Below, piece by piece: positions 24,901 through 32,801 of a stretch of DNA of 47,010 nucleotides. The DNA is taken from positions 1-47,010 of the IMG/VR virus record IMGVR_UViG_3300022905_000018. The stretch is one strand, 5' to 3'. The notes beneath the pieces are model-generated. The model ran no database searches. It was not told the DNA's origin and saw only the letters and a list, made by a program, of their open reading frames with translations. Origin of the DNA: a virus. The stretch's first letter is position 1; every line of letters starts with the position of its first letter. The position numbers and the translations under genes are program-made.

Positions 24901-27900
24901 GATATAATAGAGCAGTTTAAACCTATAACTAATAAAATAGTAGATCAGCGTAAAAACGCACCAAACTTTGATAGGCAATTACTTACTGATGAAATTGAAA
25001 CAGGCGCGGGTGGTATACTTGATTTAATACAAGCGTATGATCCTGCTTCTAATGTTCCTTTAGCTGCATATATAAATAAATATCTTCCAGTAAGAGCTAT
25101 AACTGCATCACGTAGAGTATTGGGTGAAGAGTTTATAGATGATATTACTGAATCTGTCCAAGTAGCTGCAGAGACTGCCCCTGAAGTAGAAATTGAAGTT
25201 GCAGAAACAAAACCTACAGAAAAATTAATTGAAGTTAAAAAACAAGTTCTTAGTGAATCTAATCAAAAAGAACTTGAAGATATAGTAGCAGAAAAGCTAC
25301 CTGAATTAACTCCAGATCAATTTACATTTAAAACATTGCCTAACTGGGCAAAACAAACACTTGCTAAAGAAATTGATATACCGGTTAAGAAATTTGAGGG
25401 ATCTTCTAATTTTACACAAGCAGAATTAAATAGAGTTATTTCATTTATAGAAAATAACATTGATACAGTTAGGAAAGCTTTGCCTGATGCTGCTGTATTA
25501 GAAGGCGCTCCAGTAAGCGAAGGATTAATAGGTACTGCTACTGGTGTGCCTAATAATTTATTAAAAGATACAAATTTATATACTAGACTCGAAAGAGGTA
25601 CAAAGAAAGCGGGATTAGTTCCTTTTCAAAAAAATAAAGGTATTGACAATAGGTCTGTCCTGAAAGCTATAGGTGTTATTGAAGGAACGAGAACTGCTGG
25701 CCCAAGGGATAAACAAGCTCAGACGGCTAAGGGCATAATAAATGTTCTTGCTAAGTTTATAACAAATCAAGAAATACGTAAACAAGCTGATTTAACTCCT
25801 CAACAAAAAACTGATATTGAAACTGGTAAAGGAAGTAGATTATTATATAGCCTTAACACTAAGGGTGATGGAACATGGGCACCTGACCTTTTAAATCCTT
25901 TAAGTGGTAATAAATTTTATAATTTTAATGTAGCTAATCGAAACTTTAGAATTTCATTATTTGAAAATGATGATTTTGATTACGAAATTTTAGAATCAAC
26001 GGAAGGAATAAAAGATGATGCTTTTGTTAATGATCCTAAATCAATGGCTATAGCCTTCAGAGATATTGAAGACGACTCAACTGAAATAACTGGTAAAGTT
26101 GGGGCAAAAGATTCTATTAAGGTATTTAGTATTGTAGCAAATAGTGTATTAGATATAATTAAACAGGACAATTTAAATTCAATAACATTTACGGCTAAAG
26201 AACCAAATAGGCAAAGATTATATGAAGCTATGGTTCAAAAATTTCAAAAAGAATTAGGGTGGGAATCATATACTTTTCCAGTAGAGGGAGAAACGGCATT
26301 TATAGTTTATAATCCTGAAGTATTTAAAAGTAAAGAGACAGCACCGTTAGATACAAAAAAAAGTAGATTATTGTTTAGCAAAGCAGATAAAAATAAATTT
26401 GACGAAATATTTAAAGATGCTCCACAAGAAGTTTTAAAATATGGAATGCTGTTAAATGTAAAACCTACTAATAAAGCCATTAATTCCGTACTCGACAAAA
26501 TAGAAGAAGAATTACCTATAGATGTTTATGATGAATATTTTGAAAAATATTTTAAACCTTTTATTGAATTTAGAAAATTTGCTCAGAAACAAAAATGGCC
26601 ATGGGCTGAGGAAAAAGTTAAGAATACCCTCATAACTCTTAGCAAAAATAATCCAGATTTAAAATTAAAAAATATAAAATTAAATAAAGATTCTCAGCAA
26701 ATTGACGTACAATTTGAGCAAGATGGAAAATTAGTTTTAGTAGAGGTAAAAAAGAATTATCAAGCTAGAATAAGTCAAATATATTTATATGAAGAGGCTG
26801 ATGGGAAAATATCCACTAATAAGACAGCCGACAAAATATATGAAGATGAAATAATTGAAGCGGATAAAACTAGAAATGTTTTAATTGATCGCATATACAG
26901 AGATTACGAAAAATACGTAGAAAAAACTACCGATAAGAATGACAGAGTACAATATATTGTTCCAATTTTTGCTATTGAAAAAGCTCGAGAAAGCCTTAAA
27001 AAAGACAAAATAGCATACGAAACTACTATAAAAATGCCAATTGGCCTTGCTGTAAGTTTATATAATACAAAAGCAAATAAAGCAAAAAATGCAAAAGGCC
27101 TTTTAATAAGTTTTGGAGATTTAGGTACTTTTTATATAGGAGAAAATAAAATGCAATTTCCGGTTTCATCTTTTGAACAAGAAGGTATGGGGCTAACTGT
27201 TCGAATAATGGATAGATATAATCCACGACAAAACCCTATAGTGGTTGATGGTGAAAAATTTGCTGCGGCTAGTCTTAGTAGAATTGCGGTTAATACTTTA
27301 ACTCCAGAAGCTGTAAAAGTTTTAGAAAATACGCCTTCTTTATCATTACAAAATGAAACTCAAGCTAGGGCAATTCTTAAATTTTCTAAATCAAAAACTG
27401 GGGCTACAGTAAAAAATAATTTAGAATTACCTAAATCTCAACGCTTGCCTAAAGATAGTACTAATGAACAAGTATTGGCTAAAATGCAAGAGCTTGATAA
27501 TGAAGCTAATGAAGCTAGAATTAAATATAGTAAATCGCAAAACTTAGATGAAGCATTTAATGATATTATTGAAGCTAAGACTGGCATTGAAACATATAAA
27601 AGATTTTCTCCAGCTAAAGCAACAGTAAGGGGTGCAAGCAAAGGTAAATTTAATTTCTTTATTCCGCCTAGCGCTGAAGACTTTACAGGTTTATTATATA
27701 AAACATTGGCCAAAGGTAAGTTAGGAGATAGACAAATGCAATGGTATAAAGATAACTTATTAGACCCTTATGCTAGAGCAATGAATGATATATCTGCTGC
27801 TCGCGTTGCAATGTTTGAGGATTATAAAGCACTTAAAGAAGACTTAGAAATTATTCCTAAAGATCTTAAAAAGAAAAGTGTTGATGAATACACAAGAGAG

Positions 27901-29544
27901 CAAGCTGTAAGAGTATATATTTGGAATAGTCAGGATAATAATATACCTGGTTTATTTAAAACAGATCAAAAAGAATTAGTTGATTATGTAAATAATGATC
28001 CTGAACTTAGATTATTTGCAGAGCAACTTATAGCTATTCAGAAAACCGATGGCTATTCAGCGCCAAAAGAAGGTTGGCTTACTGGAAGTATTACTACAGA
28101 TTTATTAGATAACGTTAACTCTATAAAAAGAAAAAAGTATTTAGAGCAGTGGCAAAATAATGTAGATGAAATATTTTCTGAAGTTAACATGAATAAACTT
28201 GAGGCTGCGTTTGGTAAGCCATATAGACAAGCATTAGAAAATATTCTTACAAGAATGAAAACCGGTAGAAACAAACCCTTTACAAGTGATTCACTTGCGG
28301 GCAGAGTTACTGACTGGTTAAATAATTCTGTGGGAGCAATAATGTTTTTTAATACACGATCAGCTGTATTGCAAACAATATCGTCAATTAACTTTATTAA
28401 TTGGAGTGATAATAATATTTATCAAGCTGGTAAAGCTTTTGCTAATCAACCGCAATATTGGAAAGACTTTAAATTTTTATTCAATTCTGACTTTTTAAAA
28501 GAAAGAAGAGGTGGTTCAAGGTTTAATGTTGCAGAATCTGAAATAGCTGATGCTGCTAAAAAGGGTGGTGCAAGAGGCGTTATAAGTAAGATACTTCAAG
28601 CAGGATTTTTACCTACACAAGCAGCTGATAGTTTTGCAATTGCATCAGGTGGCGCTACATTTTACAGAAATAGAGTTAAATCTTATATTAAAGAAGGGTT
28701 AACAGAAGCCCAAGCCGAAGAAAAAGCATTTTTAGATTTTAGAGAAATAGCCGAAGAATCTCAACAGTCGTCAAGACCCGATAGAATTAGTGCTCAGCAA
28801 GCGGGGCCATTAGGCCGCACTATATTAGCTTTTGCAAATACACCAGCTCAGTATGCTAGATTAACTAAAAAGGCCGCTAGCGATCTTATAAATGGCCGTG
28901 GGGATGCTAAAACAAACTTTTCTAAGTTATTATATTATGGATTTGTGCAAAATTTAATATTTAATATGTTACAAAAAGCAACATTTTTACTTGCTTTTGG
29001 AGATGAAGACGAGGATGAAAAGAAAAAAGAAAAAGCATATTTAAGCACTATAAACGGCATGGCTGATGGATTACTTAGAGGAATTGGTGTAGGTGGAGCT
29101 GCAATTTCTACTATAAAAAATGTTTTAATAAAAATTAGCGAAGATGCTGCAGATCCTGTTTCAGATGTATTAGATTTTTCTCCTCCAATATCATCAAAAT
29201 ATGATAAGCTACAAAGAGCTTATAGAACTTATAAATGGAATAAAGAAGAAATAAAAGAAAAAGGATTTAGTTTAAATAGCCCCGCGTATGGGGCAGCAGC
29301 AAATATTATATCAGCAACTGTTAACGTACCTTTAGATAGGGTTGTAAGAAAAGTTAATAATGTAGTTGACGCAACTCAAGAAAACATAACGCCTCTTGAA
29401 AGAGCAATGCTTGCTGCTGGCTGGAGCGAATGGGAATTAGGAATACAAAAACCTAAAGAAGTTAAACCTAAAAAGAAAAAGAAATCTAAATTTAAAAGAG
29501 TAAGAAAAGGAGAAAGAAAAGGAAAAAGAAAAGGAGAAAGATAA
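21976..29544 (+). CDS. Giant mosaic (polyvalent-type) internal virion protein
   Basis: This 2522-residue protein is the largest in the window. Visible parts in order: charged, Pro-rich N-terminus; helical region; Gly/Ala hydrophobic patch (about 365-392); HExxH zincin signature with His797, Glu798 and His801 (ALHEYFHAMA); a short helical YDP...YINKYLPVRAI region (about 1012-1057); a GNAT-like segment (about 1314-1452) with TAKEPNRQRLYEAM; a PD-(D/E)XK nuclease-like segment with Asp1577, Glu1590 and Lys1592 (VEVKK); a long helical C-terminal region from about 1890 with FIPPSAEDFTGLLYKTL; and a very basic tail. Four (Y/F)-S-(K/L) motifs at 1291, 1467, 1803 and 1851 sit between the segments. It is probably packaged and ejected with DNA. 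Confidence 0.7.
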   Translation: MFKKLNHNGNNFEFPDNEKGKKDYEAFIAKFPDAIEVAITPDPDKEGKETPSQEIKSAPVEESVALEPTVTDSKPVVISSDLPKIKTGTVADTEYIPPIITSKESQKIIDDFNKVSNIDIEFENKKATVEKINRFKKDQFKTAEREEYNLYKQTGKVQPIILEDAEIKQKIENNRRDFMEDIAQDKRVQLLNQETKLRDALLNTTNELASKINSNIDSVNNIISQYEESVKQNVPYSEDEYNIAKQKSQEIIKSTKQMESDLLRDLAILNKKNEFIDSFKRSYSNIDQLENVLKTTATDIALGLAVPLDMLKSEEGKEKSYSKDLLNYRQKLQKESAEGLPKAIPVESISSFKDLVNWGSDSFVNFVPSGVMAFTGAAAPYLFGASGFGSRMAQFELEALEAKNQLPKLLELQDKSDDPLEQAEIKKEIDKYNEALNVSNLKKLAVSGIYGAAEVGTEMLTTVRLVKDLKSANTLFYKEGFGPAFKQAIKDIPTGGTLEGGGEGLNAIIGNIADITILGEDKNVLDGVTESAAQGFFIGNGFKVANAGSLAKAYAYDVITDKQNKQEIEKILKEINSLSGAFTEDTDINTKAEAARVIRSKIKELSLNQDFTASQFLKLSEADQKAVFEADRQSKKVNERWKKIANSNLDETSKDLIRKDLESEFNSYQDKKISLLRKSNVNTELQQPKGLQEGDFYRGYKIHQVNDAAVKRNNSLNKLANKVVNVLSSEAETINDFINSDETLLTLNDGSVITKEDAQQINQIWESGSDGGFDRISKNQYTIIERAAVNNPSTALHEYFHAMAAEKGFTEEQYNKIKDDYIKLLKAKKESGELTEKQYNEIFSRLPLYNGTTAQAEELINLTADAVNLQIIKETDFNFLQRFANNVKSIVGSIIGKDEADNFNINTAEDAWNMVQTFSKDVLSSAPQKRIIGTQPEEEDTATKKVETVIKESRSEEASNKVQEIYEQKGINGALDIIEQFKPITNKIVDQRKNAPNFDRQLLTDEIETGAGGILDLIQAYDPASNVPLAAYINKYLPVRAITASRRVLGEEFIDDITESVQVAAETAPEVEIEVAETKPTEKLIEVKKQVLSESNQKELEDIVAEKLPELTPDQFTFKTLPNWAKQTLAKEIDIPVKKFEGSSNFTQAELNRVISFIENNIDTVRKALPDAAVLEGAPVSEGLIGTATGVPNNLLKDTNLYTRLERGTKKAGLVPFQKNKGIDNRSVLKAIGVIEGTRTAGPRDKQAQTAKGIINVLAKFITNQEIRKQADLTPQQKTDIETGKGSRLLYSLNTKGDGTWAPDLLNPLSGNKFYNFNVANRNFRISLFENDDFDYEILESTEGIKDDAFVNDPKSMAIAFRDIEDDSTEITGKVGAKDSIKVFSIVANSVLDIIKQDNLNSITFTAKEPNRQRLYEAMVQKFQKELGWESYTFPVEGETAFIVYNPEVFKSKETAPLDTKKSRLLFSKADKNKFDEIFKDAPQEVLKYGMLLNVKPTNKAINSVLDKIEEELPIDVYDEYFEKYFKPFIEFRKFAQKQKWPWAEEKVKNTLITLSKNNPDLKLKNIKLNKDSQQIDVQFEQDGKLVLVEVKKNYQARISQIYLYEEADGKISTNKTADKIYEDEIIEADKTRNVLIDRIYRDYEKYVEKTTDKNDRVQYIVPIFAIEKARESLKKDKIAYETTIKMPIGLAVSLYNTKANKAKNAKGLLISFGDLGTFYIGENKMQFPVSSFEQEGMGLTVRIMDRYNPRQNPIVVDGEKFAAASLSRIAVNTLTPEAVKVLENTPSLSLQNETQARAILKFSKSKTGATVKNNLELPKSQRLPKDSTNEQVLAKMQELDNEANEARIKYSKSQNLDEAFNDIIEAKTGIETYKRFSPAKATVRGASKGKFNFFIPPSAEDFTGLLYKTLAKGKLGDRQMQWYKDNLLDPYARAMNDISAARVAMFEDYKALKEDLEIIPKDLKKKSVDEYTREQAVRVYIWNSQDNNIPGLFKTDQKELVDYVNNDPELRLFAEQLIAIQKTDGYSAPKEGWLTGSITTDLLDNVNSIKRKKYLEQWQNNVDEIFSEVNMNKLEAAFGKPYRQALENILTRMKTGRNKPFTSDSLAGRVTDWLNNSVGAIMFFNTRSAVLQTISSINFINWSDNNIYQAGKAFANQPQYWKDFKFLFNSDFLKERRGGSRFNVAESEIADAAKKGGARGVISKILQAGFLPTQAADSFAIASGGATFYRNRVKSYIKEGLTEAQAEEKAFLDFREIAEESQQSSRPDRISAQQAGPLGRTILAFANTPAQYARLTKKAASDLINGRGDAKTNFSKLLYYGFVQNLIFNMLQKATFLLAFGDEDEDEKKKEKAYLSTINGMADGLLRGIGVGGAAISTIKNVLIKISEDAADPVSDVLDFSPPISSKYDKLQRAYRTYKWNKEEIKEKGFSLNSPAYGAAANIISATVNVPLDRVVRKVNNVVDATQENITPLERAMLAAGWSEWELGIQKPKEVKPKKKKKSKFKRVRKGERKGKRKGER

Positions 29545-29549
29545 TTATT

Positions 29550-29690
29550 ATGGGAAAAATAAGTGGGCCTTGCAAAACTGCAGCAAAAAGAAAATTTAAA
29601 GTTTGGCCATCCGCCTATGCTTCTGGATGGGGGGTAAGATGTACATCCGCTGGTGGCCCTAATAAGATGGGTAATAAAAAGAAAAAATAA
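29550..29690 (+). CDS. Small basic protein with VWPSAYASGW motif (46 aa)
   Basis: A 46-residue gene starts 6 bases after the giant gene. It reads MGKISGPCKTAAKRKFK, then VWPSAYASGWGVRC and a Lys-rich end. The W-P-S-A-Y-A-S-G core with a cysteine before and after is a recurrent motif in small proteins of large and phage-like viruses (I associate it with DUF5872-like sequences); biochemical function is unknown. The TAA shares its last base with the next ATG (TAATG), confirming coupled translation. Probably a small virion- or DNA-associated basic protein. Confidence 0.65.
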   Translation: MGKISGPCKTAAKRKFKVWPSAYASGWGVRCTSAGGPNKMGNKKKK

Positions 29691-29971
29691 TGTATATTCA
29701 AAATTCTCCATTAAATAAAAAAAGTAAAGTTAAAGGCGGGGGTACAACAAAAGCTTGTTTGCCGCTTGCTAAAATACGAAGCATGAGTAAAGCTGAAAGA
29801 GATCAAGTAATACGTGCTAAAAAATCCGCTGGTAAAGCTGGTAAATATAAAAGATCTTCTAAAACTAATGTTAAAGGAGCAAGTAAACCCGGCTCTACTT
29901 TAAGAGATTGGTTTCAAAAAGAAGATTGGAGACAAGTTGCTAATCCTAATAAAAAATGTGGTGAAAAATGA
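29690..29971 (+). CDS. Small basic DUF5872-like protein
   Basis: The 93-residue Lys/Gly/Ser-rich protein has a conserved-looking end, LRDWFQKEDWRQVANPNKKCG, preceded by KGGGTTKACLPLAKIRSMS. The W-F-x-x-x-D-W core and terminal Lys-Cys-Gly resemble part of the DUF5872 pattern that often accompanies the VWPSAYASG motif of the preceding gene, as if one family had been split in two. It overlaps the previous stop by 1 base and the next start by 4 bases (ATGA). Confidence 0.55.
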   Translation: MYIQNSPLNKKSKVKGGGTTKACLPLAKIRSMSKAERDQVIRAKKSAGKAGKYKRSSKTNVKGASKPGSTLRDWFQKEDWRQVANPNKKCGEK

Positions 29972-30300
29972 AAAAAGCTAATAAAGAAGTTAACTTAAAA
30001 GATCTAAAAACTGAAATGTTACATTTTATAAATGACCTAGAAGAATCATTAGGTTATGAAATAACTATTACTTCAGCATATAGATCACCTGATCATCCAG
30101 TAGAAGCTAAAAAAAATAAACCAGGTGAACACACTGAAGGATTGGCAATTGATGTTGCTGCAGTCGGGGGAACACCTGTTTATGAATTAGTTAAGCATGC
30201 AATGAATCTAGGATGCAAACGTGTAGGTATAAGCCGCAAATCTAACTTTGTACATTTAGGATTATCTAAAAATAGAGTTACGTCTATTTGGACATATTAA
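29968..30300 (+). CDS. M15-type peptidase, endolysin
   Basis: The 110-residue protein is a compact zinc peptidase of the M15 / D-Ala-D-Ala carboxypeptidase-like family (L-alanoyl-D-glutamate peptidase type). TSAYRSPDHPVE is followed by GEHTEGLAIDV, giving zinc ligands His55 and Asp62, and FVHLGL provides His96. It would cleave peptidoglycan cross-link peptides at the end of infection. No signal peptide or binding domain is seen, so it needs a holin; the one-TM protein just downstream and the three-TM holin-like protein at 1681-2061 are candidates. Confidence 0.8.
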   Translation: MKKANKEVNLKDLKTEMLHFINDLEESLGYEITITSAYRSPDHPVEAKKNKPGEHTEGLAIDVAAVGGTPVYELVKHAMNLGCKRVGISRKSNFVHLGLSKNRVTSIWTY

Positions 30301-30310
30301 AAAAAAATAA

Positions 30311-30661
30311 ATGACTAAAGCTAATGTAGACTTTGACGGAGACGGAAAAGGCGATTTCCAGATTGATGTAAAAACTTTAATTGGTATTGCTATGGCTTTA
30401 TTTTCTATTGCCGGAGTATATTTTACTTTGCTTTCACAAATACAAGCTTTAAATGTAGGTTTACTCCGAATGGAAGCTGAACAAAAAATGAATAGTGAAT
30501 TTCGTATCAAATGGCCAAGAGGAGAATTAGGATCTCTTCCAGATGATGCTGAACAAAATTTACGGCTTTTATATTTAGAAAAAAATACTGATAAATATAT
30601 AGAACAAGTTGATTTTTTAAAATTAAAAGTAAAAGAATTAGAAGATTGTGTAAACAATTAA
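30311..30661 (+). CDS. One-TM coiled-coil protein, lysis or envelope candidate
   Basis: The 116-residue protein has a polar N-terminus (NVDFDGDGKGDFQ, calcium-loop-like Asp/Gly spacing). One membrane helix follows (about 23-43, TLIGIAMALFSIAGVYFTLL), then a charged coiled-coil region (about 85-116). It sits right after the endolysin and is the last gene of the + strand arm. This suggests a spanin- or holin-related role, but it lacks a lipobox and no family was recognised. An N-in/C-out single-pass arrangement is possible. Confidence 0.5.
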   Translation: MTKANVDFDGDGKGDFQIDVKTLIGIAMALFSIAGVYFTLLSQIQALNVGLLRMEAEQKMNSEFRIKWPRGELGSLPDDAEQNLRLLYLEKNTDKYIEQVDFLKLKVKELEDCVNN

Positions 30662-30664
30662 AAA

Positions 30665-30697
30665 AAGGGGATTGCCAAAAGCTTTCCCCTTAATTTT
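30665..30697. terminator. Bidirectional terminator between convergent arms
   Basis: AAGGGGA (30665-30671) and TCCCCTT (30685-30691) form a perfect 7-pair stem with an inner GC/GC pair. An A-run flanks the left and a T-run the right (AATTTTTTA), so each strand reads as stem plus U-tract. The + strand gene stops at 30661 and the - strand gene stops at 30708. This is the expected place to prevent transcription collision. Confidence 0.75.
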
Positions 30698-30707
30698 TTA
30701 TTTCTAC

Positions 30708-32453
30708 TTATCCATCACAGCTTAAACAATCTGGATCCATAGCCGCTGCTGCTATATCTCCCCTTAATACAGATTCAGTACGTGTATAATACAATGTTTT
30801 TATACCGCGCTTCCATGCTTCAACATGAACCTGATTTAGCCATCTAGGTGGCGCTTCTGATGGGAAAGCTAAGTTTAAAGAAACAGATTGATCAACGTAG
30901 TCTTGTCTTATACCAGCTTGCCTAACCAACTCTAATTGGTTTATTTCTTTAAATGTTTTAAATACATTTTTTACTGGTTCTCCTTCGTCTTTATTAAGTC
31001 TTCCTCCGTTATCATAATACCATCCATTAAGTTGTTTAATTCCTTGAACGGATCCACCATCTGCCAAAATTTTGTCCCAAGTTTCTTTATTATCGATTCC
31101 AATTTTTCTTAATACTTTTCTAAGTTCTTTGTTTTTTCTAATGAATGTTCCTTTAGCAGATTGTTCCGTAAATACATTAGCGGCCCAAGGCTCAATACCT
31201 GGTGAAACATTCCCTGATAATTTTGAGTTTGATACAGTAGGCGCTATAGCTCTTAGGTGTGTATTGCGGAACCCTGTCCCAACGCACCAAAGTGGTTCCC
31301 CATAAACCTCTGCTAGCTTTCTTGATGCTCTTTCTGTTTCAATTTTTATTTTTGAAAATATTTCTCGCGTTTTGAATTGAGCTAATAAACCTTCGAAAGC
31401 AATTCCGTTTTTTTGTAGTAGGCTGTGCCACCCAAGTACACCTAATCCTAATGCCCGACCTTTCTCCGCACTCCGTACAGAGTTCTCGAATCCCTTCATA
31501 TTCTTCGCCTTTTGAATAAATTCTTCTAGCACACCGTCCAGAAACCAAGTCGCGTCGTAAATTAAATTCGTATTCTTCCATTCGTCGTATTTGTCTAAAT
31601 TAACTGATGATAAACAGCAAACAAAGCTATGTGATTCATCTGTATGCAATACAATTTCGCTACAGATATTAGTCATATGTACTTTTAAACTATTTTTTTT
31701 ATATGCTTCTGGGTTATTTTTGTTTGTATTTCCTTTAAAGAGTATATAAGGCTCTCCAGTTGCCTTACGCTTTTGAAGTAACTTGGACCATTTTCGTCTA
31801 GCTTCTTGATCTCCGCTTTCAAGTCTTCGCATAAACTTGTCACCGACCACAGCGCACTGGTGGAGGTTGAGGGATTGTCTATTAACATCTCCTTTTGGTT
31901 CTCTAATCTCCAGCCACTCTTCAAAGTCGGCGTGATCAATATTGATGTTAACTGACGCAGCTCCGCGCCTGACAGATCCTTGACTAGTGGCAAGTATTGT
32001 TGAATCGTATATCTTGCAAAACGGCACCACTCCATCAGATGTTCCATTACCTGTAATTTTAGATCCGGCGGGTCTAATCATATTAACTCCTATACCAACA
32101 CCGCCGCCATGCTTGGCTAAGAGCATCATCTCTAAATTTTTTGTGCCTATGTCATGGACACTATCTCCAACATCAATGCCAAAACAACTAATAGGTAAAC
32201 CTCTATCTGTGCCTGTGTTAGACAACACTGGTGAGGCTAAACATAGCCAACCATCCCATATGTATTGAAAAAACTTTTCGGCTAATTCTGGCTTATATAA
32301 ACGCTTAGCTACAGTGTTAGCAACTCGCATATAAGCGTCTTTTGGCGTTTCACCAACTAAAAGGTAGCCACCAATAATAGTTTTTTTATAAACCTCAGTA
32401 TCTCCCCAAACAGGATAATCTTCACCCTTAACCCAATTATTGTTCCAATTCAT
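30708..32453 (-). CDS. nrdA: Class I ribonucleoside-diphosphate reductase, large subunit
   Basis: The 581-residue NrdA-type protein, with the small subunit at 33377-34345, makes deoxynucleotides from ribonucleoside diphosphates. Motifs: GLPISCFGIDVGDS (first redox Cys), KHGGGVGIGVNMIRP, NICSEIVL (catalytic Cys with Glu two residues later), CCLSSVNL (second redox Cys), SNSKLSGNVSPGIEPW, and a C-terminal C-x-x-C (CLSC) tail for reactivation. It lacks an N-terminal ATP-cone (E. coli NrdA is about 760 residues), so dATP feedback through that site should be absent. It is the last gene of the - arm. Confidence 0.9.
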   Translation of the reverse strand: MNWNNNWVKGEDYPVWGDTEVYKKTIIGGYLLVGETPKDAYMRVANTVAKRLYKPELAEKFFQYIWDGWLCLASPVLSNTGTDRGLPISCFGIDVGDSVHDIGTKNLEMMLLAKHGGGVGIGVNMIRPAGSKITGNGTSDGVVPFCKIYDSTILATSQGSVRRGAASVNINIDHADFEEWLEIREPKGDVNRQSLNLHQCAVVGDKFMRRLESGDQEARRKWSKLLQKRKATGEPYILFKGNTNKNNPEAYKKNSLKVHMTNICSEIVLHTDESHSFVCCLSSVNLDKYDEWKNTNLIYDATWFLDGVLEEFIQKAKNMKGFENSVRSAEKGRALGLGVLGWHSLLQKNGIAFEGLLAQFKTREIFSKIKIETERASRKLAEVYGEPLWCVGTGFRNTHLRAIAPTVSNSKLSGNVSPGIEPWAANVFTEQSAKGTFIRKNKELRKVLRKIGIDNKETWDKILADGGSVQGIKQLNGWYYDNGGRLNKDEGEPVKNVFKTFKEINQLELVRQAGIRQDYVDQSVSLNLAFPSEAPPRWLNQVHVEAWKRGIKTLYYTRTESVLRGDIAAAAMDPDCLSCDG

Positions 32454-32797
32454 TAATATAATTTTATGTAATCAACAGTTCCATTCCAATCACCTTTTAT
32501 GTCTGCTCTTAATGAATCTTTTCCAATTAATCTATAAACTACAAAAATTTTATGGTCAATGGCTGGATTTACACAAATAGTTTCTATGCTATCATCATTG
32601 AATAATAAAGTTTTTTCAATAAGCCTATCATCTTGTTTAAAGCTATAAGTTAATATATCTACTTCATTATAAATATCATTAACTATAATAGTTGTTAAGT
32701 AATCTGTTTCAACGCTTGCCCAAATTCCTTCGAAATTTTGTATTTGTCCATAAGCACTACTAAATGCTAAAGTTAAAAATATTGCTAATTTTTTCAT
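32453..32797 (-). CDS. Secreted small protein, lipocalin-like pattern
   Basis: The 114-residue protein has a clear signal peptide (KKLAIFLTLAFSSAYG, probable cleavage before Gln) followed by a small beta-rich domain starting FEGIWASVETD, in which a Gly-x-Trp suggests a lipocalin-like barrel. It would be exported to the periplasm of the infected cell. Its end overlaps the nrdA start by 1 base. A phage-encoded exported protein inside a nucleotide-metabolism cluster may alter the envelope or exclude other phages; no direct evidence. Confidence 0.55.
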   Translation of the reverse strand: MKKLAIFLTLAFSSAYGQIQNFEGIWASVETDYLTTIIVNDIYNEVDILTYSFKQDDRLIEKTLLFNDDSIETICVNPAIDHKIFVVYRLIGKDSLRADIKGDWNGTVDYIKLY

Positions 32798-32801
32798 AAT
32801 A

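Noticed and set aside
31987-32268. Open frames on the + strand opposite nrdA
   Set aside because: They are shadows of the strongly supported nrdA gene; no leader or motif.
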